Below are positions 48,617 to 60,159 of a stretch of DNA of 64,000 nucleotides, piece after piece. A model generated the notes under the pieces. It ran no database searches, had not been told where the DNA came from, and saw nothing but the letters and a program-made list of their open reading frames with translations. Made by a program: the position numbers and the translations under genes. Origin of the DNA: Dryomyza anilis (Eukaryota; Arthropoda; Insecta; Diptera; Dryomyzidae). The stretch spans positions 32,079,963 to 32,143,962 of the forward strand of contig OX638133.1 of NCBI GenBank assembly GCA_951804985.1, given 5' to 3'. Each line of letters opens with the position of its first letter. Position 1 is the first letter of the stretch.

Positions 48617-48825
48617 GATGAAGGGAAATTTTGATATTTGAACCGGAACATTAATATATTCTAAAGCAAACATGCTTTGAAATGACAAATATGTTTTCAG
48701 CGTAACATATTGTTATTTCAGATGAAGGGAAATGTTGATATTTGAACCGGAACATTAATATATTCTAAAGCAAACATGCTTTAAATGACAAATATGTTTT
48801 CAGCGTAACATATTGTTCTTTCAGT
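48617..48825. repeat. 104-bp tandem duplication
   Basis: GATGAAGGGAAAT(T/G)TTGATATTTGAACCGG...ATGCTTT(G)AAATGACAAATATGTTTTCAGCGTAACATATTGTT occurs at 48617 and again at 48721 with few differences. The ATATGTTTTCAGCGTAA end also occurs near 25448. Confidence 0.9.
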
Positions 48826-49004
48826 TCAATTAGCATTATGTTTGCATAACAAAATAATGAAAAGTTTTGTTATAATTATGTCTCTGCTGAACAATATGTT
48901 GACGTATAATAATATGTATTATCAATATAAATTATGTAAGTGTTTGTTATCGCTGATTCAAAGTCATACATGGACAAACAATAAAACAATATACAAATTT
49001 ATCT

Positions 49005-50400
49005 CTTATACATAAAAAAAATGTACATCATATTGATGAGTTCTGTTCTTCAAATTATGATTCATACTATTGAAGAACCATTCATATTATCAATGACTAA
49101 CGAAATCCTTATTGTGAATGCGATCATAAATATGATGAACGCTTGGTAACTGTCGAAAAGTGTTCTTCAATATAATATATAACTGCATGTGAAGAATATG
49201 TTTCATCATATTAATGAACAAAAACATAATATACAACACATTTTACTTCATATTCACACAAAATACAAATTTCATCAGCAACTAGTATTCATCATATTGA
49301 TGATTTAATTCATTAAACTAAAATCGTATTTTTTGTGTTTTTCATTTTTAATATTTTTTTATATCAAGAAATTTCAAACAAAAATTGGTCTCCATTTACA
49401 CATTTACGTATTTATAATTCTACAGAATTTATGATATTTAAATAAATATGGTTTGAAGAACAAAAGTCATCAATATGATGTCCACTTTTTCATTAATATG
49501 ATGAAATGGAGTCTTCGAATAATTATCAATTAAATATGTAAATGGTGACGAATTTGTGTTTGATATTTGATGTTAAAAAATATTGAAAATGAAAGTAATT
49601 TAAAAAATACGATTTTAATTCAATGAATGAGTTCATCAATATGATGAATGAGTTCATCAATATGATGAATACAGGTAGTTGGTGAAATTTTAATATAATA
49701 TACAAATTTATCTCTTATACACAGAAAAAAATGTACATGATTTCCGTTCTTCAAATTATGATTCATATTATTGAAGAACCATTCATATTATCAATGACTA
49801 ACGAAATCCAAATGCGATCATAAATATGATGAACGCTTGGTAACTGTCATAAAGTGTTCTTCAATATAGTGAACTGTATGTGAAGAATACGTTTCATCAT
49901 ATTAATGAACAAAAACATAAAATACAACACATTTTACTTCATATTCACACAAAAAATAAATTTCACTAACAACCAGTATTCATCATATTGATGATTTCAT
50001 TCATTAAACTAAAATCGTATTTTTTCAGTGTTTTTCATTTTTAATATTTTTTATATAATCAAATTTCAAACACAAATTCTTCTCCTTTTACACATTTACG
50101 TATTTATAATTCTTATAGGATTTATGATATTTAAATAAATAAAGTTTGAATAACAAAAGTCATCAATATGATGTTCACTTTTTCATTAATATGATGAAAT
50201 GAAGTCTTCGAATAATTATCAATTAAATATGTAAATGGTGACGAATTTGTGTTTGATATCTGATGTTAAAAAATATTGAAAATGAAAGACATATAAAAAA
50301 TACGATTCTAATTCAATGAATAAGTTCATCAATATGATGAATCCACAGGTAGTTGATGAAATTTTTGGTGAAATTTGTTCTGTGTTGAAGAATGCTGTTT
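49005..50400. mobile_element. Tandem pair (about 710 bp each) of ATTGATGAA foldback elements
   Basis: Units start ACATAAAAAAAATGTACATC (about 49010) and ACAGAAAAAAATGTACATG (about 49722). Each contains GACTAACGAAATCC, AAATATGATGAACGCTTGG, GTTTCATCATATTAATGAAC and an inner foldback between AAATTTCATCAGCAAC...ATTCATCATATTGATGA and CATCAATATGATGAAT...GTAGTTGGTGAAATTT. The second unit ends ATTTGTTCTGTGTTGAAG. High similarity between the units indicates a fairly recent duplication. Confidence 0.75.
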
Positions 50401-51000
50401 ATCAAAACAAATTTCAATTAAAATATTTATTTTTCGTTTATTTTTTACCGTACTTCTCAGTTCTCAAGTAGTTTTTGTATGTTATTTCTTATGTAATGCT
50501 TGCTCGAAAAAATATTAAAAAAAAAAATGTTTTTTTAATTTTCGAACATAATTGTTTTTTTTAATTTCTTTTTTTTCGAATTTTTTTTTTTATAAAATTT
50601 CTTTCTAACAACATTTAGTTTTTTTTTTCGAATTATTTACTAAACTATTTTTTTTTTTAAATTCGTCTAAAATGTCTATCAATTAATTTAGTTTAAAAAA
50701 AAATATTAGTTCAACAATATTCATCATATTGAATATTATATTCATAAATATTATAAAAAATTTACAAAAACAAATTAAATTATTCATAGATATTATGATT
50801 ATATTCATCAATATGAAGATTCAAATTCATGGCATAGAATATTTTGTTCTTCACTCAGAGGTTCGATAGTATGAATAAGTTCATATTATAATGAATGTAT
50901 TCATCAATATGAAATGGAGGTATCAATATGAATAATCTGGGAGTTTGTAGAAAAATACATAATATTTATGATTAAATTCATCGCATTGATATGTTTTTCG
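50401..51000. other. T-rich low complexity and further ATTGATGAA palindromes
   Basis: 50500-50700 is runs of T/A with TTCGAA. 50700-51005 has TTCATCATATTGAAT, TTCATCAATATGAAG and GAATGTATTCATCAATATGAA, ending TGTTTTTCGGTGTA, i.e. another family end. Confidence 0.5.
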
Positions 51001-51085
51001 GTGTATTTCTTATACCTATCTTTTGTATCTTAAAATTTGAAATAGTTTGTTGTAATTATTATTTTTTAAAAATTTAAATTCTTTA

Positions 51086-51494
51086 CCCTAGTAAAAATTT
51101 GCCCGATGCGCCATCGGGAAATGATCGGGTTTTCGTTGGGTAAGCCCTATTAGAGAAAATATGATCATTGCCTTTGCATGTGCTTATCATGCTTACCATA
51201 GCAGGGTTTACATTATCTAAACAGTCAATGTTCCCGATCATAGCTACATTATTTGTTCCGCATAACGAAATTAGCATCAGTCAATGATCGAGATTAATGA
51301 GAGAAACCCTCGGGCTATGTCGGGTAAATAATAAAATGGCTAATTGCCCGATCAGTACATGATCATGGCCTGAGGTCAGTACATGATTAGGACACTGCGT
51401 TACATGGACATTATGGGCCTCGTCATATCCCGATCATCTCAAATAATGACATGATCACTTCATGACCATGGCCCTACCAAAATTTCTACTAGGG
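51086..51494. mobile_element. Complete CCCTAGTA MITE with TA target duplication
   Basis: Left CCCTAGTAAAAATTT and right AAATTTCTACTAGGG are inverted with one mismatch, flanked by TA on both sides, as for Tc1/mariner-class elements. The interior repeats GATCATG/CATGATC-type palindromes (ATGATCATGGCC, CCCGATCA). The 64-codon minus frame has no domain. Confidence 0.75.
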
Positions 51495-51496
51495 TA

Positions 51497-52070
51497 AGCG
51501 GTTTATTTATTAAAATCTTGATTTAATCTAATTGTCTTTCAACTATGTTAACAAGATCTAAACAAAAATCTTTAAAAATTACTAGATTTAAATTGTCGTT
51601 TTTTGATAACCGCGAAATAGTCATCTTCGAAATAATTCGTGTTTACTTTACAAAAAGTACCGATATTAATTTCTTTAAATCAAGAATAAAGTCGTAGTAA
51701 CTTACTTAATAGCCAAATTGTTTTCGTTTTAATGTAAACATGAAATAAACATGTCTACAGAAGAACACACTCTAACAACTAGATGGACATCTCATAATTT
51801 AAACACCATGTCAAATAAAACCGCCAAAACAAATGAGATATATGATCAAAAATATTTTACATTGTCAAATTATGTAAATTTTCTTGAGTATGTCGTTTTT
51901 TGATGAACACGAAAATAACTTCTTTGCATCAAGAAGAAAAAGTGTTTAATATTTGTTATTGTTATCACGTACGTTTTAATATAAGAAATTTACTTTCCTA
52001 ATATAAAGAAGCTAAATACCACAGGGGTATAATAGACATTGGCAGAGACATTATCGGGAAGTCATCACTG
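51497..52070. other. AT-rich, nothing recognised
   Basis: No gene, RNA or element ends seen. Confidence 0.4.
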
Positions 52071-52074
52071 TATG

Positions 52075-52309
52075 CACCCAGAAAAAAATTCCCTCAAATC
52101 CCATTAGAATTGGTCAATAGGACAATTATTGATTTAATAATTTAATTTAATATTTATACAAAAAATAAATCTTTTCATATAAACTCAATGGCAATGTCAT
52201 GGTATTTTCTAGTATTTAATGGTATTTTCCGATTAAAACAATAATTTATCCTATTGACTATTTTTAATAGTAAAAAACCATTATTTATATAGTATTTTTT
52301 TCTGGGTGT
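52075..52309 (-). mobile_element. CACCCAGAAAA-family MITE (inverted copy)
   Basis: Left CACCCAGAAAAAAATTC, right TTTTTTTCTGGGTGTG. The interior is the reverse of 53564-53791 (GGTATTTTCTAGTATTTAATGG, CAATAATTTATCCTATTGACTA). About 235 bases, no coding. Confidence 0.85.
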
Positions 52310-52639
52310 GTAAACCTTATCAAAATCTGATCAACATAATCTTGAATTGATAATATCGTCGTTGTAGAACTAAAAGTCACCAACTACATTTTCAAAATGC
52401 CAATTGTTCACTTACAAAAATCTTAATATATCTTTCAATTTTTGTTCGATGAGCTCAATATTTGTGCCATATGATAAGAAAATATGAATCTATCAATTTG
52501 TATTTCAAATTTAAAATTGTATCAATTACTTTTTTAATTAATACCAACAAAGTTGAAATTTAAGATTTATCTATCTAGGGATGCTAAAACTCTCTATGAT
52601 TAATTTTTCACCAGTTTAATAAGTAGCAAAATCTGAATT

Positions 52640-52705
52640 ATAAATTTCTAATAATTATTTCAATTTAATAAACAATTTGTTTTCTTTTTCTTTGCAGGTA
52701 TGTTG
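52640..52705 (+). promoter_or_regulatory. Recursive-splicing ratchet point candidate (zero-length exon)
   Basis: A pyrimidine tract (GTTTTCTTTTTCTTT, about 52679-52693) leads to GCAG ending at 52697. GTATGT follows with no gap, so a 3' splice site abuts a 5' splice site. A branch-point-like CTAAT lies at about 52648, some 50 bases upstream. This is the known layout of fly ratchet points, which remove very long introns stepwise without adding exon sequence. It lies on the same strand as the exon at 38105 and 14.4 kb downstream, a sensible distance. No EST or RNA evidence is available here. Confidence 0.5.
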
Positions 52706-53563
52706 AATTCTTAAAGGACATTATCTTTTTATAGCATAATTATTGCACATTTGAAGTATGCGAATTGGTATGTTTTAGTTTTATATTTTAATATATTAAA
52801 AAAGATTTTTGTAACATTGTTATTTGCTCGCTTGTATAATCCTCATAAATCTGCCTTAGCCCCAATCTATTGAATGAGATACAACAAGCAACATAAAACG
52901 AAAAGAATTATTATAATAAAAAGTAAAACAACATAGGCCTCATTGAATATCGTGAAAATTATGATGGCTTGTCACACACCTTTCAGCACGTCACTCACTC
53001 ACTCAGTCAGTTTGTTAGTGAGTTAGGCCCAAAGTTTGGGAAACTGACTACGACCCACAAACAAGGTTATTTAGCAAATTAGCACACACACTCTCACAAA
53101 ATGTGGCAACGCCACAATGCAATAAAATTCACTAAAATAACATAAATATTTATGCAAATAATTTAATTTAGCGCTCAACAACATGAAGAGTCAGTCAAGT
53201 TAGTAAGACTAACAATCAGCTGAGCACATGCTGGGCATCATATTGGATGGTAGTTGGTACCTTCTTGTTCGAAGAATTCTTTATTGAAATTATGCCACAA
53301 AAGTAACGTGTTTTTGCGTTGTTTATGAAGGTAACAGGCAGTAAAAAGGGTTTCGAATGAGTTAAAGTGATGAGACACGAAGGAGTGAAGCATATTTATG
53401 GCTAATAATAATCAGAGAATGAGGAAATAATAATAGAAAAAAATACTAAACAGTTAGTGTATTTAAAAAGTCATTTTTCTTTGTATTAATCAAAATTAAA
53501 TTCAAACTTTTTTATTATAATGTATAATATATGATGATTAAATGTTTTAATGAACAACTTTTA
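52704..53563. other. Intronic-type DNA
   Basis: 52950-53260 is moderately complex (CACTCACTCACTCAGTCAG, TGGGAAACTGACTACGACCC). No exon or RNA recognised. Confidence 0.35.
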
Positions 53564-53791
53564 TACACCCAGAAAAAAAAAATACTGTATAAAATAATAG
53601 TTTTTTACTATTAAAAATAGTCAATAGGATAAATTATTATTTTAATCGGAAAATACCATTAAATACTAGAAAATATCATGACATTGCCATTGAGTTTATA
53701 TGAAAAGGTTTGTTTTTTGTATACTATTAAATCAATAATTGTCCTATTGACCAATTTTAATGGGATTTGAGAGAATTTTTGTCTGGGTGTA
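53564..53791 (+). mobile_element. CACCCAGAAAA-family MITE (complete copy)
   Basis: TACACCCAGAAAAAAA at the left and TTTTTGTCTGGGTGTA at the right are inverted ends. The interior is shared with 41926-42117 and 52075-52309. The 87-codon minus frame overlapping it is spurious. Confidence 0.85.
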
Positions 53792-54184
53792 GGATAAAAG
53801 ATATTTTTATTTATATTTACTGCAATTATAATATAATTGCTATAAAATATAATGCGATTCGTGGGCACTGATTTTAACTGCTTTCTCATTTTTCTTAGCA
53901 CAATGTTTTTTGAAACTTGCATTCGAGTTTTTTTAGACCTTTTCAGTCACTTCGCATAATAAAAAAAATTTAGTATTTTAGAAAACTAGTTTGTCAAAAA
54001 ATTTGTTAATGAAATTTATCATATTATTGTGTTCTTGAATTCTGTTCTTGTATACTATATTTGGAGGTTTCTTAGCATTTCGAATCTAATGATGAATTAT
54101 AGAACTGCGGCACCATTCGTCGTTGTTGCAACAAAGTCTGTTCTAAAAATAGAATAGACAAAACTGTAAATTCGACGAGTGACG

Positions 54185-54420
54185 GTTGTGTGGTTCTGTA
54201 GTCGAACACCTAGCGTGCTTGTCTACCAACTCCCATCGTTTCTGACGACATGGGTTCAAACCCCAACCATTTCCTATATATAAACACGGCGTTATATATA
54301 GGAAACATTTCATGTTATCACAACGTCATCACACAAAGATCTCTGATGAGGATACTTGGCTGTATCCGAAACGGTCCGTATGATCATTGCCTGTGTTATG
54401 TTTTCAATTTGATGTTGTTC
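54185..54420 (+). mobile_element. Second tRNA-derived SINE candidate with a 14-bp hairpin
   Basis: A tRNA-like head runs from about GGTTCTG (54192) to CCCAACC (54268). It has a strong box B GGTTCAAACCC (54253-54263) and a weaker box A TAGTCGAACAC (54199-54209) at a tRNA-like spacing; GGTT/AACC close an acceptor-like stem. Directly after it, TTTCCTATATATAA and TTATATATAGGAAA (54270-54305) form a perfect 14-bp hairpin with an 8-base loop. The tail includes GATGAGGATACTTGGCTGTA and GAAACGGTCCGTATG. Only one copy is in the window, so a decayed tRNA gene cannot be excluded. Confidence 0.5.
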
Positions 54421-55581
54421 TTTTAAAGTCATTGAAATTATTTATGTTTATACAGAGCATAGTCCAAACTAATGATCAAAATTAATAACTTTTCTCCATC
54501 GGTTCTAATTTTTAAAATATATCCTATCAACACTGTTTTCATCAAAAAAATGGTTAAAATTAATAAAAATTTAACAGTTTTTGTATATTTTAAATATAAA
54601 TTACTGAAAATAGCAGTTTTTATACACATTTTTCTGAAAAATACTACCTAATTGGAAAAACTACAGGTAGTATTATTTTCAAATTAAATACAAAATTCTT
54701 TTTGATTGAAATAAAAGATTACCGAAAAGTTTGTAATTTTTATAGTTAGTTTAGACTGTGCTCTGGGTACTTACAAATCATTTTCTTTTTCAGCATTTTT
54801 ACCTAAATGTTAAACAAAAAGTTTAAAAATGTATAAAAAAAACATTTTCGAATTTAAATCCAAATAACTTAAATATTTATAAGAATATTAGCATTTATTA
54901 GTATATTAAAATTAGTCATGACAATTACAAGAAAAAATGCGCTTAAGTTTTTTCTGGAAAACTATTTTTCAATAGTACTATATTTTTTTTAATCTAAGTA
55001 GAGCGTGAAAAGTTCTTTAAATAACGATTACAATTTTGATAAAAACTTTACAGAATAGGATAAAAAACTGATTATGTCAAAATCAGCAAAATTGCATTAT
55101 TTAGAATTTAGAATTATTAGAATAGAATATAATGCCCATAAAAAAAATCGTCTTCTGTGGTGTAATTAATATATTTGAATATTTTTAATTTTTATAAATA
55201 TTGAAATAAGTAAATTTTTAGTTTTATTTCTGATAAATATTTATGAAAGTCGTGAAATATACAGATAGACCCATAGCCAAAAAAAGTAAAATTTCCAAAA
55301 ATGGAATTTTACAGAATCAAAAATGTCAAAATTTCATTAATCAGCCGGAATTGCAATAGAAATCCTCTTGAATCTCCTAAAAATATTCAAATTATCAAAT
55401 AAAATTTTCGAAATGTTGAATTTTTTGAGATATCTACAGAGTTAAAATTTCGAAAAAAAAAACATTGTACAGATACAAAACCGTTTATTTTTGGTTCTGA
55501 TTAGTGATACCATGAACCATTTCTGAAATCGATAACGTATTTCAAAAATAACGATCAAATATTCAAAAATCATAAAAAAGT
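54421..55581. other. AT-rich, nothing recognised
   Basis: No gene. An acceptor-like CATTTTCTTTTTCAG at about 54780-54794 lacks an adjoining donor or exon. Confidence 0.4.
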
Positions 55582-55589
55582 GCTATACC

Positions 55590-55675
55590 CAGGCACTAAA
55601 ACCCTTTGGAATATCGGTTCCGATTCCGATTTCAAAAATCAAAACGGTTAATATTCCGGTTCTTTGAGGTCCCTG
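55590..55675. mobile_element. 86-bp hAT-like MITE
   Basis: Starts CAGGCACTAAAACC and ends TTTGAGGTCCCTG (CAGGGACCTCAAA on the other strand). Flanked by GCTATACC (55582-55589) and GTTATACC (55676-55683), an 8-bp duplication with one mismatch. The interior is GGTTCCGATTCCG-type, shared with 10385-10525. Among the shortest elements with a readable hAT-type duplication. Confidence 0.6.
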
Positions 55676-55775
55676 GTTATACCAATAGTTATATCTCTAC
55701 CATTTGACAATAATTCACATACACAAGCTAAAAAGATGAAACAAAAAACTCAAATACAAAAAAATATATACAAAC

Positions 55776-56063
55776 CACACCACATTAAAACTCACCACAA
55801 TGAAACTAACCACACTAAAATTCACCACTCTAAAATTCACCACACTAAAACTCACCACACTAAAACTTACCACACTAAAACTCACCACAATAAAATTCAC
55901 CACATTGAAACTCACCACAATAAAATTCACCACACTAAAACTCACCACTCTAAAACTCACCACACTAAAACTTACCACACTAAAACTCACCACACCAAAA
56001 TTCACCTCACCTAAACTCACCACACTGAAACTCACCACATTAAAACTCACCGCACTAAAATTT
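55776..56063. repeat. 15-bp minisatellite CACCACACTAAAACT
   Basis: About 19 units of CACCACACTAAAACT with A/T substitutions (ATT, CTT, TCT). The 15-bp length keeps several frames open on both strands (TKTHHTKTH, LTTLKLTTL, VVSFSVVSF); these are not genes. Confidence 0.95.
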
Positions 56064-56185
56064 CTACTGTGAAGATACTACGGGAAGATTTCTTCCGGGA
56101 AGAATTCTACCGGGGAGATTTCTACCGGAAAGAATTCTACGGGAAAGCGTTCTATGAGGAAGAATTTTACGGGGTAGTCTGAGAA
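56064..56185. repeat. Short GGGAAGAATTCTACC minisatellite
   Basis: Units such as GGGAAGAATTCTACCGGG, GAGATTTCTACCGGAAAG, AATTCTACGGGAAAGCG directly follow the 15-bp array. They look like the CCCGAGACAATTCT satellite theme but have different units. Confidence 0.75.
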
Positions 56186-58900
56186 ACAATTGTCTTTGAA
56201 AAAAGTTGTTTTGACGGAGAATTATTATTTGGCTACTAATTTATAAAACCAATAAAGAAACTTTCACATCCAAGCACGGGCCCCTGATATAAATAATTAA
56301 AATGTTTTTTTTATATTAATAAAACCGCTCCATATCTTTTAATTCACAAAATCTTCACACGAGTCGTGCACGGTGCAGCTAGTCGAAAATAAATCCATTT
56401 ATGATATCATCTCGATATCTATAATGAAAAAAAAAAACACGATATCGTTTTAGACAGTTTTGTTTTTATCAAAAACCCTTTCGTTTTTGTATCATTATAG
56501 ATTATAAAAAACGACAATTTAAGCATATTAATGATAACGTTTCGATATCGTAAAATTGTTGTTTGGTTTGTTGGGATTGTTGTAAAAATTAAATGTGAAA
56601 TATATAAAACAAAAAATAATTTGAATACATAAAATGAAACTAAAAATACACTGAAAATATAAAATCAAAATGAAAAAAAAGTGTATCAAACAAACAAAAT
56701 ATTAAAATAAAAAAAATAAAAAATATGGAAAATACAACAAAAAAATGAAAAAAAAAAAAAATTGCATTGTTAAAACATCCTACTCTTTTAATCAACCGTA
56801 CATTTTCCTGGTTTCTCGTTTTTTCATCATTTTTTGCAATTTTTGCGTTTAATTAAAAATTCTACGCAACATCAAAAAAACATTTTTTTTTCTTTTATTT
56901 TGTTGTCGATGTTCTTATTGTTGTTGCTGCTTTGGCTGTTGCTTTAGTATTATTATTATTGATGCCTGTGACAACAATGAACGTCGCTCATGACGTAGAC
57001 TGTTGCAAATTTTATGTTTGTTGTTGTTGTTTTGTTGTTGCTGTTATTCTATTGTTGCAACGTGCCATGCTGCTGGTTATTTGTTGGACCCCAGCTGAAG
57101 GGTGTCAAAAACAGACGCAAGTTTTTTAAAGGCCTTAGTAGCAGCTGATGATGGCAAATGCGAAAGAGAAAATTAAAAATCTAAAAAAAAAACAACACCC
57201 TAAAAAGCTGTTTTTTGTTGCTTTGATATATATTTTTTTTGTTGTTGTTTAAGTAATAGAAAATAAAATTTCTAGTTATTAAAATGTTATAATTGTTATC
57301 TGTTCAGCAGTCTAATAAAATATTTATCCAATAATATTCAAAATGCAACACCATACCTAATTTCAATTTTTAAAAATGCTGGTTTTTAATGCATACTCTT
57401 TTTTTTTCTATATCGTAACATTTTTACAGAACTTGCATTGAAATTTTAGACACTTTTTAGAATAAGAAATGTTACACCTATTTTAGAATAAAATTTTGTA
57501 AAATTAGTTTAAAGCATTTTTTTAATTATATTTTTTTTGTAATTCTAATGGAAAATTAAAGTATTAAAAAAAAATCAAATTTTTATATATTAAGATTAGT
57601 GCTTTCGACTATTTTATTTTTAAAGGTCTTAAAGCTTTAAATTATTAAGCATTAATGATTGATAAGATAATGATTCTGATTCTGATCAGACGTGTGATCA
57701 AAATTTTGTTAACTTACTTAGACTGTTTTAATTTTTGAAATATGCTCTTATAATAGTACTAGAAACATTTTTTGTTAGGAGTAAATTAAACCGACCATCG
57801 CACTTTCTTGACCCTTGTAAAAATTGTTCTTAGGTCATGATTCTCCTGAGCTCTTAAACTGTTTTAAAATCAATGACAATCGTAGAAGTATTCGTACTAA
57901 TACTAATATTTTTTATGTACCTTTTAATAGAACAAACTATGGTACAGGTGTCTCCTTTTAATCGCATGTGTACCTTTGCAAACAACTGTACTTTTTTCAA
58001 TCTCTCTACGTCCAAATTAACTCTGAAAAGTAATCTGCGACGCATTTACTAATATTCCTGGCTGAGTGTTAAACCTTATGTTTGAGAAAGTGTGAAATAG
58101 CTAGCTGTAGTAGCTAAACTCTATTATTATTATTTTTGAACGGAAAATTTTCATTGAATATTTTTCTTCTCATAAACCGATTAGTTATATACACAACATG
58201 ATCTGGACATGATCGTGTCTACCCTAATAGGGTAAAATTTTACTCGAGTAAATAAATAATATAAATTCAACACTATTTCCTTCTTCGGCCCCTGGAACTC
58301 TCTCAGAATTAAAAAAAAAAACAAAGGGAGCTATATAGGGCTTTGAGTTTTCTAAAATAGATCGTTTTCCACTTTTTGAATTCCTCATCTCAAACTCTGC
58401 AAATCTTATAAATTTTCGGTAAAATAGATTTTCAAGAATTCCATATAAAAAACTGTTCGTCTTTATTGTTTAAAAATTATATTTTAAATATTTTGATTGA
58501 ATAATAAATACATAAAGTCACTTTTAAAGGAAATATTAAACCAAATTTTCGAAAATCAACAAAAATAAAAAAAAACCTATTTTAAAGTGAATTTTCGATT
58601 TCACTTTTTATGCTTATTTCAAAAAAAAAAAAAATAATAATAATTTCCAATGATTCAAACTCAAAATTATATGAAAAAACAACAAAAAGTAAGAGCAAAA
58701 AGCGATCTATCATTTTATGTTGTGTATTTTTATGTTGTCAATTTTCAAAAGTTTAATTAAAAAAAATGAATATATTTTTTTTAAATTTCATTGTAAAAAA
58801 TTTATCAATTAGGACCAATATTCATTGGTATTAGTGAATTTATCACTTAAAGCCTAAAATGACAACGAAACAAAAGTTAAAATTTTGAAAGAAATAAAAA
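56186..58900. other. AT-rich with one TTG-rich island
   Basis: 56890-57150 is TTGTTGTTGCTGCTTTGG-type, opa-like, with CAGCTGAAGGGTG. Elsewhere poly-A/T tracts. 58190-58250 has a CCCTAGTA-type scrap (CTACCCTAATAGGGTAAAATTTTAC). No gene recognised. Confidence 0.35.
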
Positions 58901-58949
58901 TGAATTACATTATTGTGAATAATTATTTGTATATACTACTGTGAATACT

Positions 58950-59415
58950 GGAGTGCAGACTCGAACCATTAACTTAACAGAAAATGAACAGCCAGAGAGT
59001 ATGCAAGAGATGCTTGAAAATAAGTCTCCACTTATTACTTTAACTTCTCACCCGAGAGTCAAAGCAGTCCAAAGTGCGCCTGTGTATATGCAACATGTTT
59101 TGCATACCTCCAAACCTCCAACATCCAACATCGAACCATCGAAGAAAGAAGAAAGCCAAATAACTCCCAAGTTGTTCAACTCCCAAGTTGCTCTTCACAT
59201 TGTGGCGCACTCTCTTTCAATAAAACTCTTTTTATTGCGTGAATTTATTGCGTGTTTTGGTTTGGTACATACTCACCGCTGTGCTTGTTTTTGTTTTATG
59301 TTTTTCTCTGTCAGTTGTCGTTGCTTGCAAGTCGGCGTTGCACGCATTCTTTGTGACTTAGTGTCAGTTTGTTGGTGTTTTTGTTTTGATTTCAACTAAA
59401 TTGAAGGTAAGCTGC
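58950..59415 (+). other. Moderately complex transcribed-looking segment
   Basis: A frame of 152 codons is open but has no ATG at its start (GTG). Early codons give a polar peptide (ENEQPESMQEMLENKS), the rest is Cys/Phe-rich and unlikely. TCAATAAAACTC near 59217 is polyadenylation-signal-like. AAGGTAAGCTGC at about 59405 is a near-perfect splice donor, with TCAGTT initiator-like sites at 59311 and 59363. It could be part of an LTR element or a non-coding first exon; I cannot decide. Confidence 0.25.
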
Positions 59416-60155
59416 GACAAGCGACAATGCCTTTCTCAAAAGGAGGATTAGCTTTTAAAAAAGAAAATATATATTTTTAAAGCATACTTTTGTGCTGTAC
59501 GATGAAATTCTGCGAACATTTTGTAGTTGTGAAATATGATGACAAAAACAAAGTATACTTCTAGGTGGCAAAAATAACAATATATATTAAAAAAATATAT
59601 ATTTAACATAAAAAAACTTATGCAAAAATTCATAATTTAAATACCAAACCAATATATTCAGAAAATAAGAGTTTTCCGTAACCAAAAAAAAAATATATAT
59701 ATTAAAAGTTTTACCTCAATTTGTGACCTTGTTAGGGGGAGGTTAATCCTGGGCCAGTTTGCAATCCCGATAATTTTAATTCGGGGATCCCGTGATTATT
59801 TCCGAAATTTCCGATATTAACCATTCCGATATTAACCGGGATCAGTTTTACGAAACCTGAGATTGACATTCCTACTTTGTAAAATATCGTCAAACATAGA
59901 AACATTTTTTATTATAAGGAATTTTTTCCTTTAAACTTTTTCCAGTTCAATTTTTTATTACTATGAATCTGTTTTCTGTGCATATTGACAATCCCGGGAC
60001 TTATCGGTTTAACAAAAAAGAAAAAAAAAACACGATATTAGTCCCGGTTATAAGAGAGAACATGTAGCATAAATATGTTCAACATAACCAGGCTGTGCTT
60101 AAAAATGAATTTAGCCCTTTCATTCTAATAACGCAATGCAGCAAAAGCCTTTTTT
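59416..60155. other. AT-rich; CCCGGGAT-type patch
   Basis: 59745-60050 repeats AATCCCGATAA, GGGGATCCCG, ATTAACCGGGAT and AATCCCGGGAC, an interspersed-repeat look without clear ends. No gene. Confidence 0.35.
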
Positions 60156-60159
60156 TTGT

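Noticed and set aside
49660..50350. ACAGGTAG as ratchet points
   Set aside because: No pyrimidine tract upstream; the motif is part of the foldback family phrase ACAGGTAGTTG.
55664..56072. Three overlapping frames rich in THHTKTHH, TTLKLTTLK and VVSFSVVSF
   Set aside because: By-products of the 15-bp minisatellite.
58941..59399. 152-codon protein-coding gene
   Set aside because: The frame begins with GTG, lacks a domain, and its second half is Cys/Phe-rich translation of a T/G-rich segment.
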